NCBI RefSeq assembly: GCF_024129865.1
Contig: NZ_JAMYFE010000081.1
Location: 1 to 64,000, forward strand
Direction: 5' to 3'
DNA from: Stieleria tagensis
GTDB taxonomy: Bacteria; Planctomycetota; Planctomycetia; Pirellulales; Pirellulaceae
Length of the DNA: 64,000 nt
The notes under the pieces are model-generated. The model was not told the DNA's origin and ran no database searches. It saw only the letters and a list, made by a program, of their open reading frames with translations. The position numbers and the translations under genes are program-made. Positions 10,121-19,558 of this stretch are shown here, one piece after another (positions within the stretch are counted from its first letter, which is position 1; the number at the start of each line of letters is the position of its first letter).

Positions 10121-13100
10121 TCAGGCGTTCTGTTTGCCGTGACCGGCTAATTGACGCAGCACGACATAAAAGATCGGTGTCAAAAACAGTCCGCAGATTG
10201 TCACGCCGATCATCCCGCTGAAGACGGCTGTGCCGAGCGCTCGGCGCATTTCGGATCCGGCGCCGGTTGCGATCACCAAGGGGACCACCCCCAAGATAAA
10301 CGCGATTGATGTCATCAGAATCGGACGCACACGCAACCGGGCTGACGACACCGCGGCATCGAACGGGTTCTTACCGCTGTCCTCCTCCGATTTAGCAAAC
10401 TCAACGATCAGAATCGCATTTTTACAAGCCAATGCGACCAGCACGATGAATCCGATTTGGGTCAGGATGTTGTTGTCCATGCCCATCAACCAGACACCGC
10501 CGATGGCAAATAGCAACCCCATCGGCACGATCAGAATCACAGCCAATGGCAACAACCAACTTTCATACTGTGCCGAGAGTGCCAGAAAGACGAACAAGAC
10601 GCACAGCGGGAAAATGAACAATGCGGTGTTGCCGGCCAGTTTTTCTTGGTACGACAAATCGGTCCATTCATAACCGAAACCTTCGGGCAGCCTCTCGTCG
10701 GCCAAACGTTCCATCACCGACATCGCCTGCCCGGTGCTGACACCTGGCAATAGGGCGCCACTGATGTCGGCAGCCGGATACAGGTTGTAATGGACGACAC
10801 GATCCGGTGCCGTTCGCTGATTCATTCGCACCAGCGATCCCAGTGGCACGATCGATCCATTGCTCGATCGAGTCCGCAATTTCAACACGTCATCCGGATC
10901 GGTTCGGAACTGGGAATCCGCTTGCGCGGTGACGCGATAGGTGCGGCCAAGGAAGTTGAAATCGTTGACATAAACCGATCCCAACGCAGTTTGCAACGTA
11001 TCGAACAAGTTCGACAGCGGCACGTCCAAGATTCTGGCCTTGGTCCGATCGACGTCGGCATACAGTTGGGGCGTGTTGTTGCGGAACATGGTGTAAACCA
11101 TTGCCATGCCGGGTTGTTCCATCGCCGCCGCCGCCAAGTCCGTGGCAACCGATTCCAATTGGTCGGAACCGGCGCCGCTGCGATCCTGGACCTGCATCTT
11201 AAATCCACCACCGGTACCGATGCCGGGAACGGGAGGCGGCGGGATCACCAGCACATTGGCTTCATCGATCACTGCAGTGCGTTGACGCAGTTGAGCTAAA
11301 ATCTCATCTGCCGTTTGTCCTTGCGCGGCGCGTTCTTTGGAATCCGACAGGGTGACAAAGACCGCTGCGGCATTGGAATTGTTTGCCCGGGTCGCACCGC
11401 TGAAACCGACGACCGAAACGGCATGGGCAATCCCAGGCACCTCCATTGCGATTTCTTCAATGTCTTTGGCGACCTTTCCCGAACGTGCCAGCGACGCACT
11501 CGGGGGCAGTTCGATGCTGACAATGATATAGCCCTGGTCTTGTTGCGGGATGAACCCGCCGGGCACGTTGTGGAATCCCACCCACGTCAGCGCCAGCAGG
11601 CCGGCATAAATGATCATGCCAACGAAACTGACTCGGACCAGACGCGCTACGATCCCGGTGTAGGTGTTGACGCCGCGGTCAAACAGCCAGTTGAACCCGG
11701 CAAAGAACCATCGTAGCGGCGCGCCCAACGCACGCATCAGCCACTGGCCGATGCGGCGTCCGCGACTGGCGGGAACCGCATTGGTGTCGACCGCGGATTC
11801 GCCGGCGCTGCTGCGAACCGGTTTGCCACGCAACAGCAGGGCACACATCGCGGGGCTTAGCGTCAGCGAGACAACCAGTGAAATGGTCGTCGAAACGGCG
11901 ATCGTGATTGCGAATTGGCGATAGAATTCGCCACTGATACCGGGGATGAAGGAGGTCGGCACAAACACGGCGATTAACACCAGCGTCGCGGCGACCAACG
12001 CCGAACCGACTTCGCCCATTGCTTTATGCGCAGCATCTCGCGCCGAGAGTCCGCGTTCGATCCAATGCTCGACATTTTCAACCACCACGATCGCATCGTC
12101 GACCACAATTCCGATCGCCAGTACCAGGCCGAACAGTGACAGATTGTTCAAACTGAATCCGAGTGCCATCATCACGGCGAACGTCCCGATCAATGACACC
12201 GGGATTGCGACCACTGGAATGATGGTCGCACGCCAGTTTTGCAGAAATAGGAACACCGTCAGCACGACCAACACCGTGGCTTCGATCAAGGTGCGGAAGA
12301 CTTCGTTGATCGATTCTTCGACGAACTTCGTCGGGTTGTAAGCGATTGCGTGCTCCAAACCGATCGGAAACTCTTCGCTCAACCGATCCATCAGCTCGAC
12401 AATGTTTTCGGCGGTGGCCACGGCGTTGGATCCGGGACGCTGAAAGACCGCGATCCCGATGGCTTCACGGCCGTCCAGGTAGCTGCTGGTGGAGTAATCT
12501 TGTGCGCCCAATTCGACTCGGGCGACGTCTCCCAAGCGGACCAAATTTGATCCGTCACCCGTTTTCACGATCACCTGCTTGAACTGTTCCACATCCTCCA
12601 ACCGTCCTTGGGTGCTGATGTTCAATTGAAAGGCACCCTGTGCACTGTTGGTCGGTGGTTGTCCGATCGCACCCGCTGCGACTTGAACATTTTGTTCGCG
12701 GAGTGCGGCCACCACGTCGCCGGTTGTCATGTCCAGGGTCGCCAGGCGTTCGGTGTTCAACCAAATTCGCATGCTGTATTCGCGGGAACCAAAAATGGTG
12801 ACGTCGCCGACACCGTCTTGGCGCGCCAAGACGTCTTTGATCCGCAGCAAGACGTAGTTGCTGATGTAGAGTGCGTCGCGCGAATCATCGGGGGAAAACA
12901 GGTGCACCACCATCAGCATGTCCGGCGAACTTTTGCGGGTCGTCACACCGACTTGGCGGACTTCCGCAGGCAGCCGGGGTTCGGCCAAGGAAACGCGGTT
13001 TTGCACCAAAACTTGAGCGTCATCCAGATCGGCGCCCTGTTCAAAAGTGATCGTCAATTGCATCGTACCGTCGGAGGTCGAGGACGATTCCATGTACAGC

Positions 13101-13321
13101 ATCCCCTCCACGCCATTGATTTCTTGCTCGAGCGGCGTGGCAACGGTTTCAGCGACGATTTCGGCAGTCGCCCCGGCATATTGGGCACGCACCACGACGG
13201 TCGGCAACGCGATGTCCGGATACTGCGAGACCGGTAGGTTCACGTACGCGAGGCCACCGACCACAACGATCACAATTGAGATCACCGTGGCAAAAATCGG
13301 CCGATCAATGAAGAAATGCAT
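10121..13321 (-). CDS. RND efflux transporter inner-membrane permease (AcrB/MexB-like, HAE1)
   Basis: This 1066-residue protein has the full length and layout of hydrophobe/amphiphile-efflux RND pumps: an N-terminal membrane helix (residues 9-27), large periplasmic loops after TM1 and TM7, and twelve membrane segments in total. The proton-relay aspartates are present as GIVVDDA (Asp408 and Asp409), and the TM10 Lys is in LACKNA. Such pumps export drugs, solvents or bile-salt-like compounds using the proton gradient, together with a membrane-fusion protein and an outer-membrane channel. The fusion protein is encoded 93 bp upstream; no TolC-like channel gene lies in the window, so the channel is probably supplied from elsewhere. 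The substrate cannot be predicted. Confidence 0.95.
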   Translation of the reverse strand: MHFFIDRPIFATVISIVIVVVGGLAYVNLPVSQYPDIALPTVVVRAQYAGATAEIVAETVATPLEQEINGVEGMLYMESSSTSDGTMQLTITFEQGADLDDAQVLVQNRVSLAEPRLPAEVRQVGVTTRKSSPDMLMVVHLFSPDDSRDALYISNYVLLRIKDVLARQDGVGDVTIFGSREYSMRIWLNTERLATLDMTTGDVVAALREQNVQVAAGAIGQPPTNSAQGAFQLNISTQGRLEDVEQFKQVIVKTGDGSNLVRLGDVARVELGAQDYSTSSYLDGREAIGIAVFQRPGSNAVATAENIVELMDRLSEEFPIGLEHAIAYNPTKFVEESINEVFRTLIEATVLVVLTVFLFLQNWRATIIPVVAIPVSLIGTFAVMMALGFSLNNLSLFGLVLAIGIVVDDAIVVVENVEHWIERGLSARDAAHKAMGEVGSALVAATLVLIAVFVPTSFIPGISGEFYRQFAITIAVSTTISLVVSLTLSPAMCALLLRGKPVRSSAGESAVDTNAVPASRGRRIGQWLMRALGAPLRWFFAGFNWLFDRGVNTYTGIVARLVRVSFVGMIIYAGLLALTWVGFHNVPGGFIPQQDQGYIIVSIELPPSASLARSGKVAKDIEEIAMEVPGIAHAVSVVGFSGATRANNSNAAAVFVTLSDSKERAAQGQTADEILAQLRQRTAVIDEANVLVIPPPPVPGIGTGGGFKMQVQDRSGAGSDQLESVATDLAAAAMEQPGMAMVYTMFRNNTPQLYADVDRTKARILDVPLSNLFDTLQTALGSVYVNDFNFLGRTYRVTAQADSQFRTDPDDVLKLRTRSSNGSIVPLGSLVRMNQRTAPDRVVHYNLYPAADISGALLPGVSTGQAMSVMERLADERLPEGFGYEWTDLSYQEKLAGNTALFIFPLCVLFVFLALSAQYESWLLPLAVILIVPMGLLFAIGGVWLMGMDNNILTQIGFIVLVALACKNAILIVEFAKSEEDSGKNPFDAAVSSARLRVRPILMTSIAFILGVVPLVIATGAGSEMRRALGTAVFSGMIGVTICGLFLTPIFYVVLRQLAGHGKQNA

Positions 13322-13414
13322 GACGTGGGGTTCAGTCGATTTCGATGGTGGGGCGGCATGCTAGACGGAGCATATCCGGCGCGGGATGACCGCAAACAAG
13401 GGATCAGTATTCTG

Positions 13415-14905
13415 CTACGAAGGGTCGTCTGCTGTCGCAGCTTTCGCCGGGTCAGCCGCGGCATCCGATGTCGAACCAGTGGGTGTTTCAACCCCTGCTT
13501 CCGTTGGCGTTTCGTTCGGCGATGCTTCGTACAGTTCCGGTTGTTGCGAATCTTCGGTCTCGACAGCCACGATGGTTTTTGCGCCCTTCTCGGCACTCAA
13601 CACTTGGACGGGATTGTTGGCACGGACCCGTTGCAATCCACTGATCACCACTCTGTCGTCGGCTGAAATCCCGTTGCGGATCACACGCAACCCATATGCC
13701 AATGGACCGGTTTCAATCACCCGCATCTGTGCTTTATTTTCGGCGTCCAGGACGTACACAAATTTGTCGGACTGGTCGGCTCCGATCGCTTCATCGGGCA
13801 CCAACAAGGCATCGTATTTCGTTGAACTGGCGATCCTGGCTTTGGCAAACATTCCCGGAGTCAACAGGCCGTCGGGATTTTGAAATCGGGCACGCGCGGT
13901 CATCGTGGCCGTGTTTGGATCGAATCGGTTGTCGACGAAATCAATGAATCCGATGTGAGGGAAATTGTCTTCGTCAACTAACTCCAGATAGGTTGCGTAG
14001 CGGACATCGCGAACGCTGCGCCGCGCACCCTCCTGGACCAAACGTTTGAATTTCAAAACTTGTTGCTCGCTTGCATCGAAGACGAAGTAGATCGGATCAA
14101 GCGAGACGATGGTGGTCAACAGAGTGGATTGTTCTGATCCGCCGCTAATCAAATTGCCTTTCGTAACATAGCGACGACTGATGCGGCCCGTGATCGGCGC
14201 TCTGATTTCCGTGTACTCGAGGTTTAACTCGGCTTCGCGGAGCCGTGCTTTGGCGGATTCAATGGCCGCCGTGGAAGTGGCGATTGCAGCTTGCGCCAGT
14301 GCAATTCCCGCATTGGCTCCCTCCAACTGCCCACGTGCTTTTAAGAATTGATTGCGTGAGAGTTCGACTGCCGACTGCGAGGTCGCATTCTGCTTTTGCA
14401 ACGACTTTTGGCGGTCGTAATCCGTTTCCGCAAAATCCGCTTCTGCGGTTGCGCTTTCTTTAATCGCATTGGCCTGGGCAAGTTGGGCGTTGGACTGAGT
14501 CAAACTCGCCTTGGCTTCCTCCACTGCCGCCTTGGCATTGTCCACCGCAGCGCGGTAGGGACGCTGATCGACGATGAACAACAGATCCCCCTTGGAAACA
14601 TCGTCCCCGTCTTGGATCGACTTTGATCCTAGACTGCCGCTCGCGCTGCCGTCGAGCAGCGTTTGGTCCGATTTGGCATCCAGTAGGTAGCCACCGACGC
14701 GGGAGCGGACCTGGACAAAGTCAACCGCCTCTAATCGGCCCGTGAATTCGTCCCATTCGACGATCGATTTGACCAGCGGTGTGGAAACACTGACAGCCGG
14801 CGGAGGCGGTGCCGACCGATCAGGCGACGTGGATCGACCACAGCCGACCAATCCGAGCGTCGAAAACAGGCAAATCAGTTGCAATGGCGTGAATGAATGC
14901 GTCAT
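13415..14905 (-). CDS. RND efflux membrane-fusion lipoprotein (AcrA/HlyD family)
   Basis: The 496-residue product begins at ATG 14905 with a lipoprotein signal: a hydrophobic stretch and an LVGC lipobox, with Cys22 as the lipidated residue. The reading frame extends upstream to 15103 but those residues look non-coding. A barrel-sandwich/lipoyl half-motif (VRSRVGGYL) follows at about 60-70. An Ala/Gln/Glu-rich alpha-helical hairpin covers about 135-215, then the second lipoyl half (IRAPITGRIS) and beta-barrel domains. The C-terminal 40 residues are Pro/Thr/Ala-rich and probably unstructured. It is transcribed first, with the RND permease second. The hairpin has extra insertions compared with AcrA (about 400 residues). 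It starts 157 bp from the divergent ScdA_N gene, so a promoter region lies at about 14906-15062. Confidence 0.92.
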   Translation of the reverse strand: MTHSFTPLQLICLFSTLGLVGCGRSTSPDRSAPPPPAVSVSTPLVKSIVEWDEFTGRLEAVDFVQVRSRVGGYLLDAKSDQTLLDGSASGSLGSKSIQDGDDVSKGDLLFIVDQRPYRAAVDNAKAAVEEAKASLTQSNAQLAQANAIKESATAEADFAETDYDRQKSLQKQNATSQSAVELSRNQFLKARGQLEGANAGIALAQAAIATSTAAIESAKARLREAELNLEYTEIRAPITGRISRRYVTKGNLISGGSEQSTLLTTIVSLDPIYFVFDASEQQVLKFKRLVQEGARRSVRDVRYATYLELVDEDNFPHIGFIDFVDNRFDPNTATMTARARFQNPDGLLTPGMFAKARIASSTKYDALLVPDEAIGADQSDKFVYVLDAENKAQMRVIETGPLAYGLRVIRNGISADDRVVISGLQRVRANNPVQVLSAEKGAKTIVAVETEDSQQPELYEASPNETPTEAGVETPTGSTSDAAADPAKAATADDPS

Positions 14906-15062
14906 GATTGGCTGGGTCGCCTGGCCGCGTGAAAATGAGGGGTTCAATTGGATCATATCCGCGGCGACACCGTAGCATAAACAGCGGCCCGATTGATCAC
15001 CCCCCCTTTTTTGTTGTGCCGACCATCCATCGGTTGGAAAGGAGAACGCTACAATCGAAAGC

Positions 15063-15287
15063 ATGCACTGTGATCTCGACACCAGTCTTCCTGACTGGAT
15101 CATCGACTATCCCGAAACCACTCGTATTTTTTCCGAGCTGGGAATGGACTGTAGCTGTGCAGGCAAGTCGCTGCAGTACGTTTGCCACCAGCATGGATTG
15201 AACCCGGCGGACATTTTGCAACGGCTCAAGCAGGCGGTCGCGAACAGTGAGTCGCACTCTTCTTTGGGGCCTCGGTCAACGCCGTAG
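15063..15287 (+). CDS. Stand-alone ScdA_N (DUF542) domain protein
   Basis: This 74-residue protein matches the N-terminal domain of iron-sulfur cluster repair proteins of the ScdA/RIC/YtfE family: a W-I-I-x-x-P-E-T start, GMDCSCAG, a further Cys at 41, then HGLNPADIL. In the family the signature is usually a CC pair; here it is Cys30-Ser-Cys32. The hemerythrin-like di-iron domain that normally follows is absent, so this is a single-domain version of unknown role, perhaps linked to nitric-oxide or oxidative stress. The last residues and the TAG stop run into the first arm of the downstream palindromic array, so the natural C-terminus may have been altered by repeat insertion. Confidence 0.75.
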   Translation: MHCDLDTSLPDWIIDYPETTRIFSELGMDCSCAGKSLQYVCHQHGLNPADILQRLKQAVANSESHSSLGPRSTP

Positions 15288-15805
15288 CTGATCCCGCCAA
15301 GGGTTCAGTGGGTTGTGCAGGGGTTTCTGAACCGTGGCCGGTCCAGCTACGGTGTTGGGGGACGCGAGGATCGTAGCTGACCCCGCCAAGGGTTCAGTGG
15401 GTTGTGCAGGGGAGTCTGAACCGTGGCCGGTCCAGCTACGGTGTGGGGGGACGCGAGGGTCGTAGCTGATCCCGCCAAGGGTTCAGTGGGTCGTGTGCTC
15501 AGGGGAATCTGAACCGTGGCCGGTCCAGCTACGGCGTGGGGGACGCGAGGGTCGTAGCTGATCCCGCCAAGGGTTCAGTGGGTCGTGCAGGGGAGTCTGA
15601 ACCGTGGCCGGTCCAGCTACGGCGTTGGGGGACGCGAGGGTCGTAGCTGATCCCGCCGAGGGTTCAGTGGGTCGTGTGCTCAGGGGAATCTGAACCGTGG
15701 CCGGTCCAGCTACGGTGTGGGGGGGACGCGAGGGTCGTAGCTGATCCCGCCGAGGGTTCAGTGGGTTGTGCAGGGGAGTCTGAACCGTGGCCGGTCCAGC
15801 TACGG
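15283..15805. repeat. Array of six palindromic hairpin units
   Basis: Six units lie at 15283-15352, 15372-15441, 15461-15534, 15553-15622, 15642-15715 and 15736-15805. Each has a left arm (CGTAGCTGATCCCGCC to GGGTTCAG), a loop, and a right arm (CTGAACCGTGGCC to CAGCTACGG) that is nearly its reverse complement. Spacers of about 18-20 bp contain GGGGGACGCGAGG. Two loop types occur: short (units 1, 2, 4, 6; 70-bp units) and long with TCGTGTGCTCAGG (units 3, 5; 74-bp units). The right arm is identical to the copies at 1-26 and 91-116. The spacers are conserved, unlike CRISPR spacers. Short reading frames inside, rich in AVAGPATVQ, are artefacts of the repeat. The remaining 15806-15948 shows no gene. 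Confidence 0.92.
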
Positions 15806-15948
15806 CGTGGGGGAGGTAGCCCGGGCCTGCTAGCAAAGATAAACGACGTGGACGCGGTGGAAGGAACTTGTTATGAATCGATTTTTGCTCCCTCTCGAGC
15901 CATCACTCGACTCAACCTGACACTCTCTTTCCGCCCCAAGTTTACTTC

Positions 15949-17316
15949 ATGTCGTCGCCGCGAATCCTGTTGATGGATGACAACGTTCGCGACATTGGCG
16001 GACACTATTTGGAACTGGCCAGTTTGTTGGCTGATGGTGCACGTGAGCTGGGGTATGCACCGCAGTTGGTGACGAACCGATCGCTTCTGACACGCAACCC
16101 CGATGCGTTGTCCGATCCGCGCTTAGTGGGCGTGCCGGTTGATGCTCGGTTTCAGGTCCGGCGGATGGAAAACTGGTCGCTGGGCGTCGACGGTCCGTCG
16201 CGATTGCCGCGTGATCTGGATGCCAAACCGACCGGTGGGACAGCTGCAACGCGGCTGATTCAAACGATTTGCGACTACGCTTGTCGCCCTCAGCGGCGAC
16301 CGGCTGCGATGCTCAATTCGTGGGCAGATGATTTTGTGGCGGCGGTCCAGGAATTTGATCCCGGGCCCCAGGACCAGATTGTCGTCAATACAGGTGGCGA
16401 CTTTCAAATGTTGGCTTTGGCCGCTGCGATCAATCGTCTGGACGAACAAACCCAACCCGGGCCATTGTCGATCCATGTGATTTTCCACTTCGCCGTCTTT
16501 GAATCGCGACCGACCGAGCGGGCTCAGGCGTTTGGCCAACAGATTTCCGCGGCGCTCAATCAAATCGGTGAGCATGCCGTTCATATCCACGCGACGACGG
16601 AATCGTTGGCGCATCAATTAGCCGCCGTCGCAGTCACGGCAAACCCGATTCCCTATCCGACGCGAATCTATCCGTCGCACAATCAGTCCGTCAAATCACC
16701 ACGCCGAAAAATTGTCTTGGCAGGCGTTCCGCGAGCGGAGAAGGGACGCGACGAGATCAAACGTTTGCTGTCCAGCCTTGAGTCATCGGAATTGCGTTCG
16801 GGGCGCTACCAATGGTCAATGCAACTCGGCCCAAAACGCTGGCAGCGGATGATTCCCGATTCGATGCATGACCTATACCAACAGGCAACGCAAACGAACG
16901 ACGACGATTCCGCGTTACAGATTTTGCAGGGGAATCTGAACAGTCGCGATTACCATCTTTGGCTCGACAGCGCCGACATCGGGCTGTTTCTGTACGATCC
17001 GCAGCGCTATGTTGCCAGGTGTAGCGGCGTGCTGCTGGAGATGATGATTCGTGGAGTGCCGGTGATTGTTCCCCAAGGATGCTGGCTGGCCGATCAAGTT
17101 GACGCGGCGGGCCGTCGCAATCCGATCGGTTGGATCTATCAATCGCCCGCACAGATCCCGGAAATCTTGAAAGCCGTCGATCAACAATGGGAACAAGTCG
17201 CCAGCAACTGCCAGCTGCATGGCCAGCGGCTGAAATCAATTCACTCGGGACAGAACACACTGCGGCAAATGGGGATCCCTGATGCATCCCCCGTTTCACG
17301 ACGTGTCGCCGGATAA
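15949..17316 (+). CDS. Putative GT-B-type glycosyltransferase
   Basis: This 455-residue soluble protein has no signal peptide. An N-terminal Rossmann-like strand (ILLMDDNVRDIGGHY) is followed by a helical segment. A C-terminal half (from about residue 240) begins KIVLAGVPRAEKG and contains DIGLFLYDPQRY, then GVLLEMMIRGVPVIVP, a layout typical of GT-B glycosyltransferases, where the E-x-x-x-x-G-x-P-V motif contacts the nucleotide-sugar. No specific family could be named. It is followed 23 bp later by a second glycosyltransferase-like gene and then an NAD-dependent epimerase-like gene, which suggests a small cell-envelope or exopolysaccharide glycan set. Sugar donor and acceptor are unknown. 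Confidence 0.55.
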   Translation: MSSPRILLMDDNVRDIGGHYLELASLLADGARELGYAPQLVTNRSLLTRNPDALSDPRLVGVPVDARFQVRRMENWSLGVDGPSRLPRDLDAKPTGGTAATRLIQTICDYACRPQRRPAAMLNSWADDFVAAVQEFDPGPQDQIVVNTGGDFQMLALAAAINRLDEQTQPGPLSIHVIFHFAVFESRPTERAQAFGQQISAALNQIGEHAVHIHATTESLAHQLAAVAVTANPIPYPTRIYPSHNQSVKSPRRKIVLAGVPRAEKGRDEIKRLLSSLESSELRSGRYQWSMQLGPKRWQRMIPDSMHDLYQQATQTNDDDSALQILQGNLNSRDYHLWLDSADIGLFLYDPQRYVARCSGVLLEMMIRGVPVIVPQGCWLADQVDAAGRRNPIGWIYQSPAQIPEILKAVDQQWEQVASNCQLHGQRLKSIHSGQNTLRQMGIPDASPVSRRVAG

Positions 17317-17339
17317 ACGGACAGCAGAGAGAGTCAAAC

Positions 17340-18479
17340 ATGAAGTGGCGACATCGACTTCGTTATCCGATGGACATTCGCAAGGCAAAACGTCAGTTAG
17401 CCAGTGGAACGCGAACGACCCACAGCGAATATCCTGCGATCGGACTGGATCTGTACAGTGACCAATTGCTGTTTGATTGTGCGCGGCATCTGACTTGTCT
17501 CGCCGCATCGGCCCACCAGATTCGATCGAACCTGATGTTGCGCTGCGACCGTTGGATGCTGGCCGCAATTGCACACAAAAAACTGGGACGTCAATTTTTG
17601 GCGATGGACCATGTCACTTGGCTAGATTCGTTGGCTCCGTTTCCCGATGGAACGTTGGTGTTGATGGACGAACTTGCCGAACGATCCAGTCGTGATTTAG
17701 CCGGGCAGCGCACGGTCAGTCTGCTGGTCGGCAGCGACCGCATCGATGGGTTTCCCGTCATGCCCTATCCGATGCACCCTCACCAAATCCGCGGATTGAC
17801 GGCGGATCGGAAGCGGCAACTGCGCAGCATCCCCAAAGCCGGAGTGTTTTTTGCGGGAAATCAAAAGTCCCGTTACGGGCGCGACGGCATGCAAAATGAA
17901 TTCGGTGTTTTGCCGCGTCTGGAAATCTTGTCATTGCTGCGCGAGCACTTCCCCGATCGAATTGCCCCGGTCGATGCCGGTGGACGTGGTGACCGAATCG
18001 TGTTGCGTGACAGCGCGACCGATCCGATCGCAGCCGACCAGTGGATGTCAGTGCTGGCGAAACATCAATTCTTTCTCTGCTGCCCTGGTGCGTCGCAACC
18101 GGTTTGCCACAATGTCATCGAAGCGATGTCGGTGGGGTGCATTCCCATTTTGGAATATGCTGATCGGCTGCACCCACAGATCCAGGATGGCATCAACGCG
18201 ATTTGTTTCCAGGGCCGACAGGGGCTCGTTGAAGCGATCGCCAGGATCGATACACTCGATGCCCATCGGCTGACGGAAATGTCCCAAAATGCTGTCGACT
18301 GTTACGACAACCTGTTGGACGGCGCTCGTTTCTTAGCAACGCTACGTGACAACACTTCCGCCATACCAACAGCGGCTCAGCCGGCTGCTGTGGTGATGCC
18401 GTTTCACGATCACAATTTGTATTCACAGGATTCCGTCGCCAAACTCAGACGCGTCACAGCCACACCGGTTGCGGCCTGA
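17340..18479 (+). CDS. Exostosin-like / glycosyltransferase-like protein
   Basis: The 379-residue product begins at ATG 17340 after a GAGAGAG ribosome site. The C-terminal half contains FFLCCPGASQPVCHN, then VIEAMSVGCIPILEY and a conserved D-G-I-N segment. This is the pattern of exostosin-type (GT47-like) and related glycosyltransferases, in which an E-A-x-x-x-G-C-I-P motif lies near the nucleotide-sugar site. The N-terminal half is not recognised. No signal peptide or membrane helix is visible, so it is probably cytoplasmic. It sits 23 bp after the preceding putative glycosyltransferase, so co-transcription is likely. Activity and substrate are inferred only from motif resemblance. Confidence 0.5.
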   Translation: MKWRHRLRYPMDIRKAKRQLASGTRTTHSEYPAIGLDLYSDQLLFDCARHLTCLAASAHQIRSNLMLRCDRWMLAAIAHKKLGRQFLAMDHVTWLDSLAPFPDGTLVLMDELAERSSRDLAGQRTVSLLVGSDRIDGFPVMPYPMHPHQIRGLTADRKRQLRSIPKAGVFFAGNQKSRYGRDGMQNEFGVLPRLEILSLLREHFPDRIAPVDAGGRGDRIVLRDSATDPIAADQWMSVLAKHQFFLCCPGASQPVCHNVIEAMSVGCIPILEYADRLHPQIQDGINAICFQGRQGLVEAIARIDTLDAHRLTEMSQNAVDCYDNLLDGARFLATLRDNTSAIPTAAQPAAVVMPFHDHNLYSQDSVAKLRRVTATPVAA

Positions 18480-18514
18480 TTTAACGACAGACCACAGCCC
18501 TTTTGAAACTCTCC

Positions 18515-19510
18515 ATGCGTGTACTCGTCACCGGACCGGCCGGATTTCTGGGTGGCGAGATCGTGCGTCAGTTACTGGAGCGTGGCGACCGGGTGGTGGG
18601 CGTTTCACGTGGCGACTATCCCGATCTGGTCGCCCAAGGCGTTGAGTACCATCGCGGTGATTTGGCTGACTCGGAACTGACAAACACGGTGATCCGCGAT
18701 GTCGACGCCGTCATTCACACCGCAGCGATCGCCGGCGTCTGGGGCGACTATGAACGGTTCTACCGAATCAATACCCAGGCCACGCTGAATGTGATCGCAG
18801 CCTGTCGGCAAAATCAAATCGGCACGCTTGTCTTCACCAGCAGCCCCAGCGTGACATTTGCCGGCACGCACCAACGGGGCGTCGATGAATCCGAGCCGTA
18901 TCCGTCGCATTACCTGTGTGCCTACCCAGAAACCAAAGCACTCGCCGAGCAAGCAGTGTTAGCCGCGCATCGATCCGGCGTGCTTCATACCTGTGCACTG
19001 CGTCCGCACCTGGTCTGGGGAGCCAATGATCCACATTTGTTGGCACGCGTGATCGAGCGAGCCGGCCAGGGAAAGTTGAAAATCGTCGGTGACGGTTCGA
19101 ATCTGATCGACACGGTGCATGTCACCAACGCCGCGGCCGCACATTTGGATGCACTTGCGGCGCTGCAGCGTGATCCGCAGGGAGCCGGTGGGCGAGCCTA
19201 TTTCATCGCCCAAGACGAACCGGTGAACTGTTGGGACTGGATCGCCAAAATCTGTCGGGCCGGTTCGGTCGATCCACCCAGCCGTCGGGTTCCCTTTGCC
19301 GCTGCCTATGCGATCGGTGCCGCGATGGAAGCCGCGTACCGGTTGACCGGTCGCCGCGAGGAACCGCCGATGACGCGATTTGTGGCGGCTCAACTGGCAA
19401 AAGACCACTACTTTGACATCTCGGCAGCCAAGGAACGCTTGGGTTATCGCGTCAGAATTTCGATGGAAGCCGGATTTGAAGAACTGCAATCAGTCTGGGA
19501 AAGGCGTTAG
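18515..19510 (+). CDS. NAD(P)-dependent epimerase / 3beta-HSD-like dehydrogenase
   Basis: This extended short-chain dehydrogenase of 331 residues starts from ATG 18515; an in-frame TTG at 18503 would add four residues. It has the nucleotide-binding Gly motif GPAGFLGGEI near the start and an Asp at the end of a later strand (YHRGDLAD). The catalytic Ser is in FTSSPSV, and Tyr and Lys are in YPETKA. The C-terminus resembles 3beta-hydroxysteroid dehydrogenase/OleD-like members more than UDP-sugar epimerases. It may reduce a beta-keto or sterol-like substrate, or modify a nucleotide sugar for the two glycosyltransferase-like genes upstream. The first view fits the sequence better, the second fits the neighbourhood. 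Confidence 0.8.
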   Translation: MRVLVTGPAGFLGGEIVRQLLERGDRVVGVSRGDYPDLVAQGVEYHRGDLADSELTNTVIRDVDAVIHTAAIAGVWGDYERFYRINTQATLNVIAACRQNQIGTLVFTSSPSVTFAGTHQRGVDESEPYPSHYLCAYPETKALAEQAVLAAHRSGVLHTCALRPHLVWGANDPHLLARVIERAGQGKLKIVGDGSNLIDTVHVTNAAAAHLDALAALQRDPQGAGGRAYFIAQDEPVNCWDWIAKICRAGSVDPPSRRVPFAAAYAIGAAMEAAYRLTGRREEPPMTRFVAAQLAKDHYFDISAAKERLGYRVRISMEAGFEELQSVWERR

Positions 19511-19558
19511 AATGGTGGGCTTGCCTGATTCCGCAGCCTTTAACCCAGACGGTGCAGC

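Noticed and set aside
15283-15805. CRISPR array
   Set aside because: Repeats are hairpin arms of about 25 nt, and the sequences between them are conserved, not unique spacers; no cas gene is nearby.
15483-15836. 117-residue minus-strand frame with AVAGPATVQ repeats
   Set aside because: It is translation of the palindromic array and has no start signal or domain.
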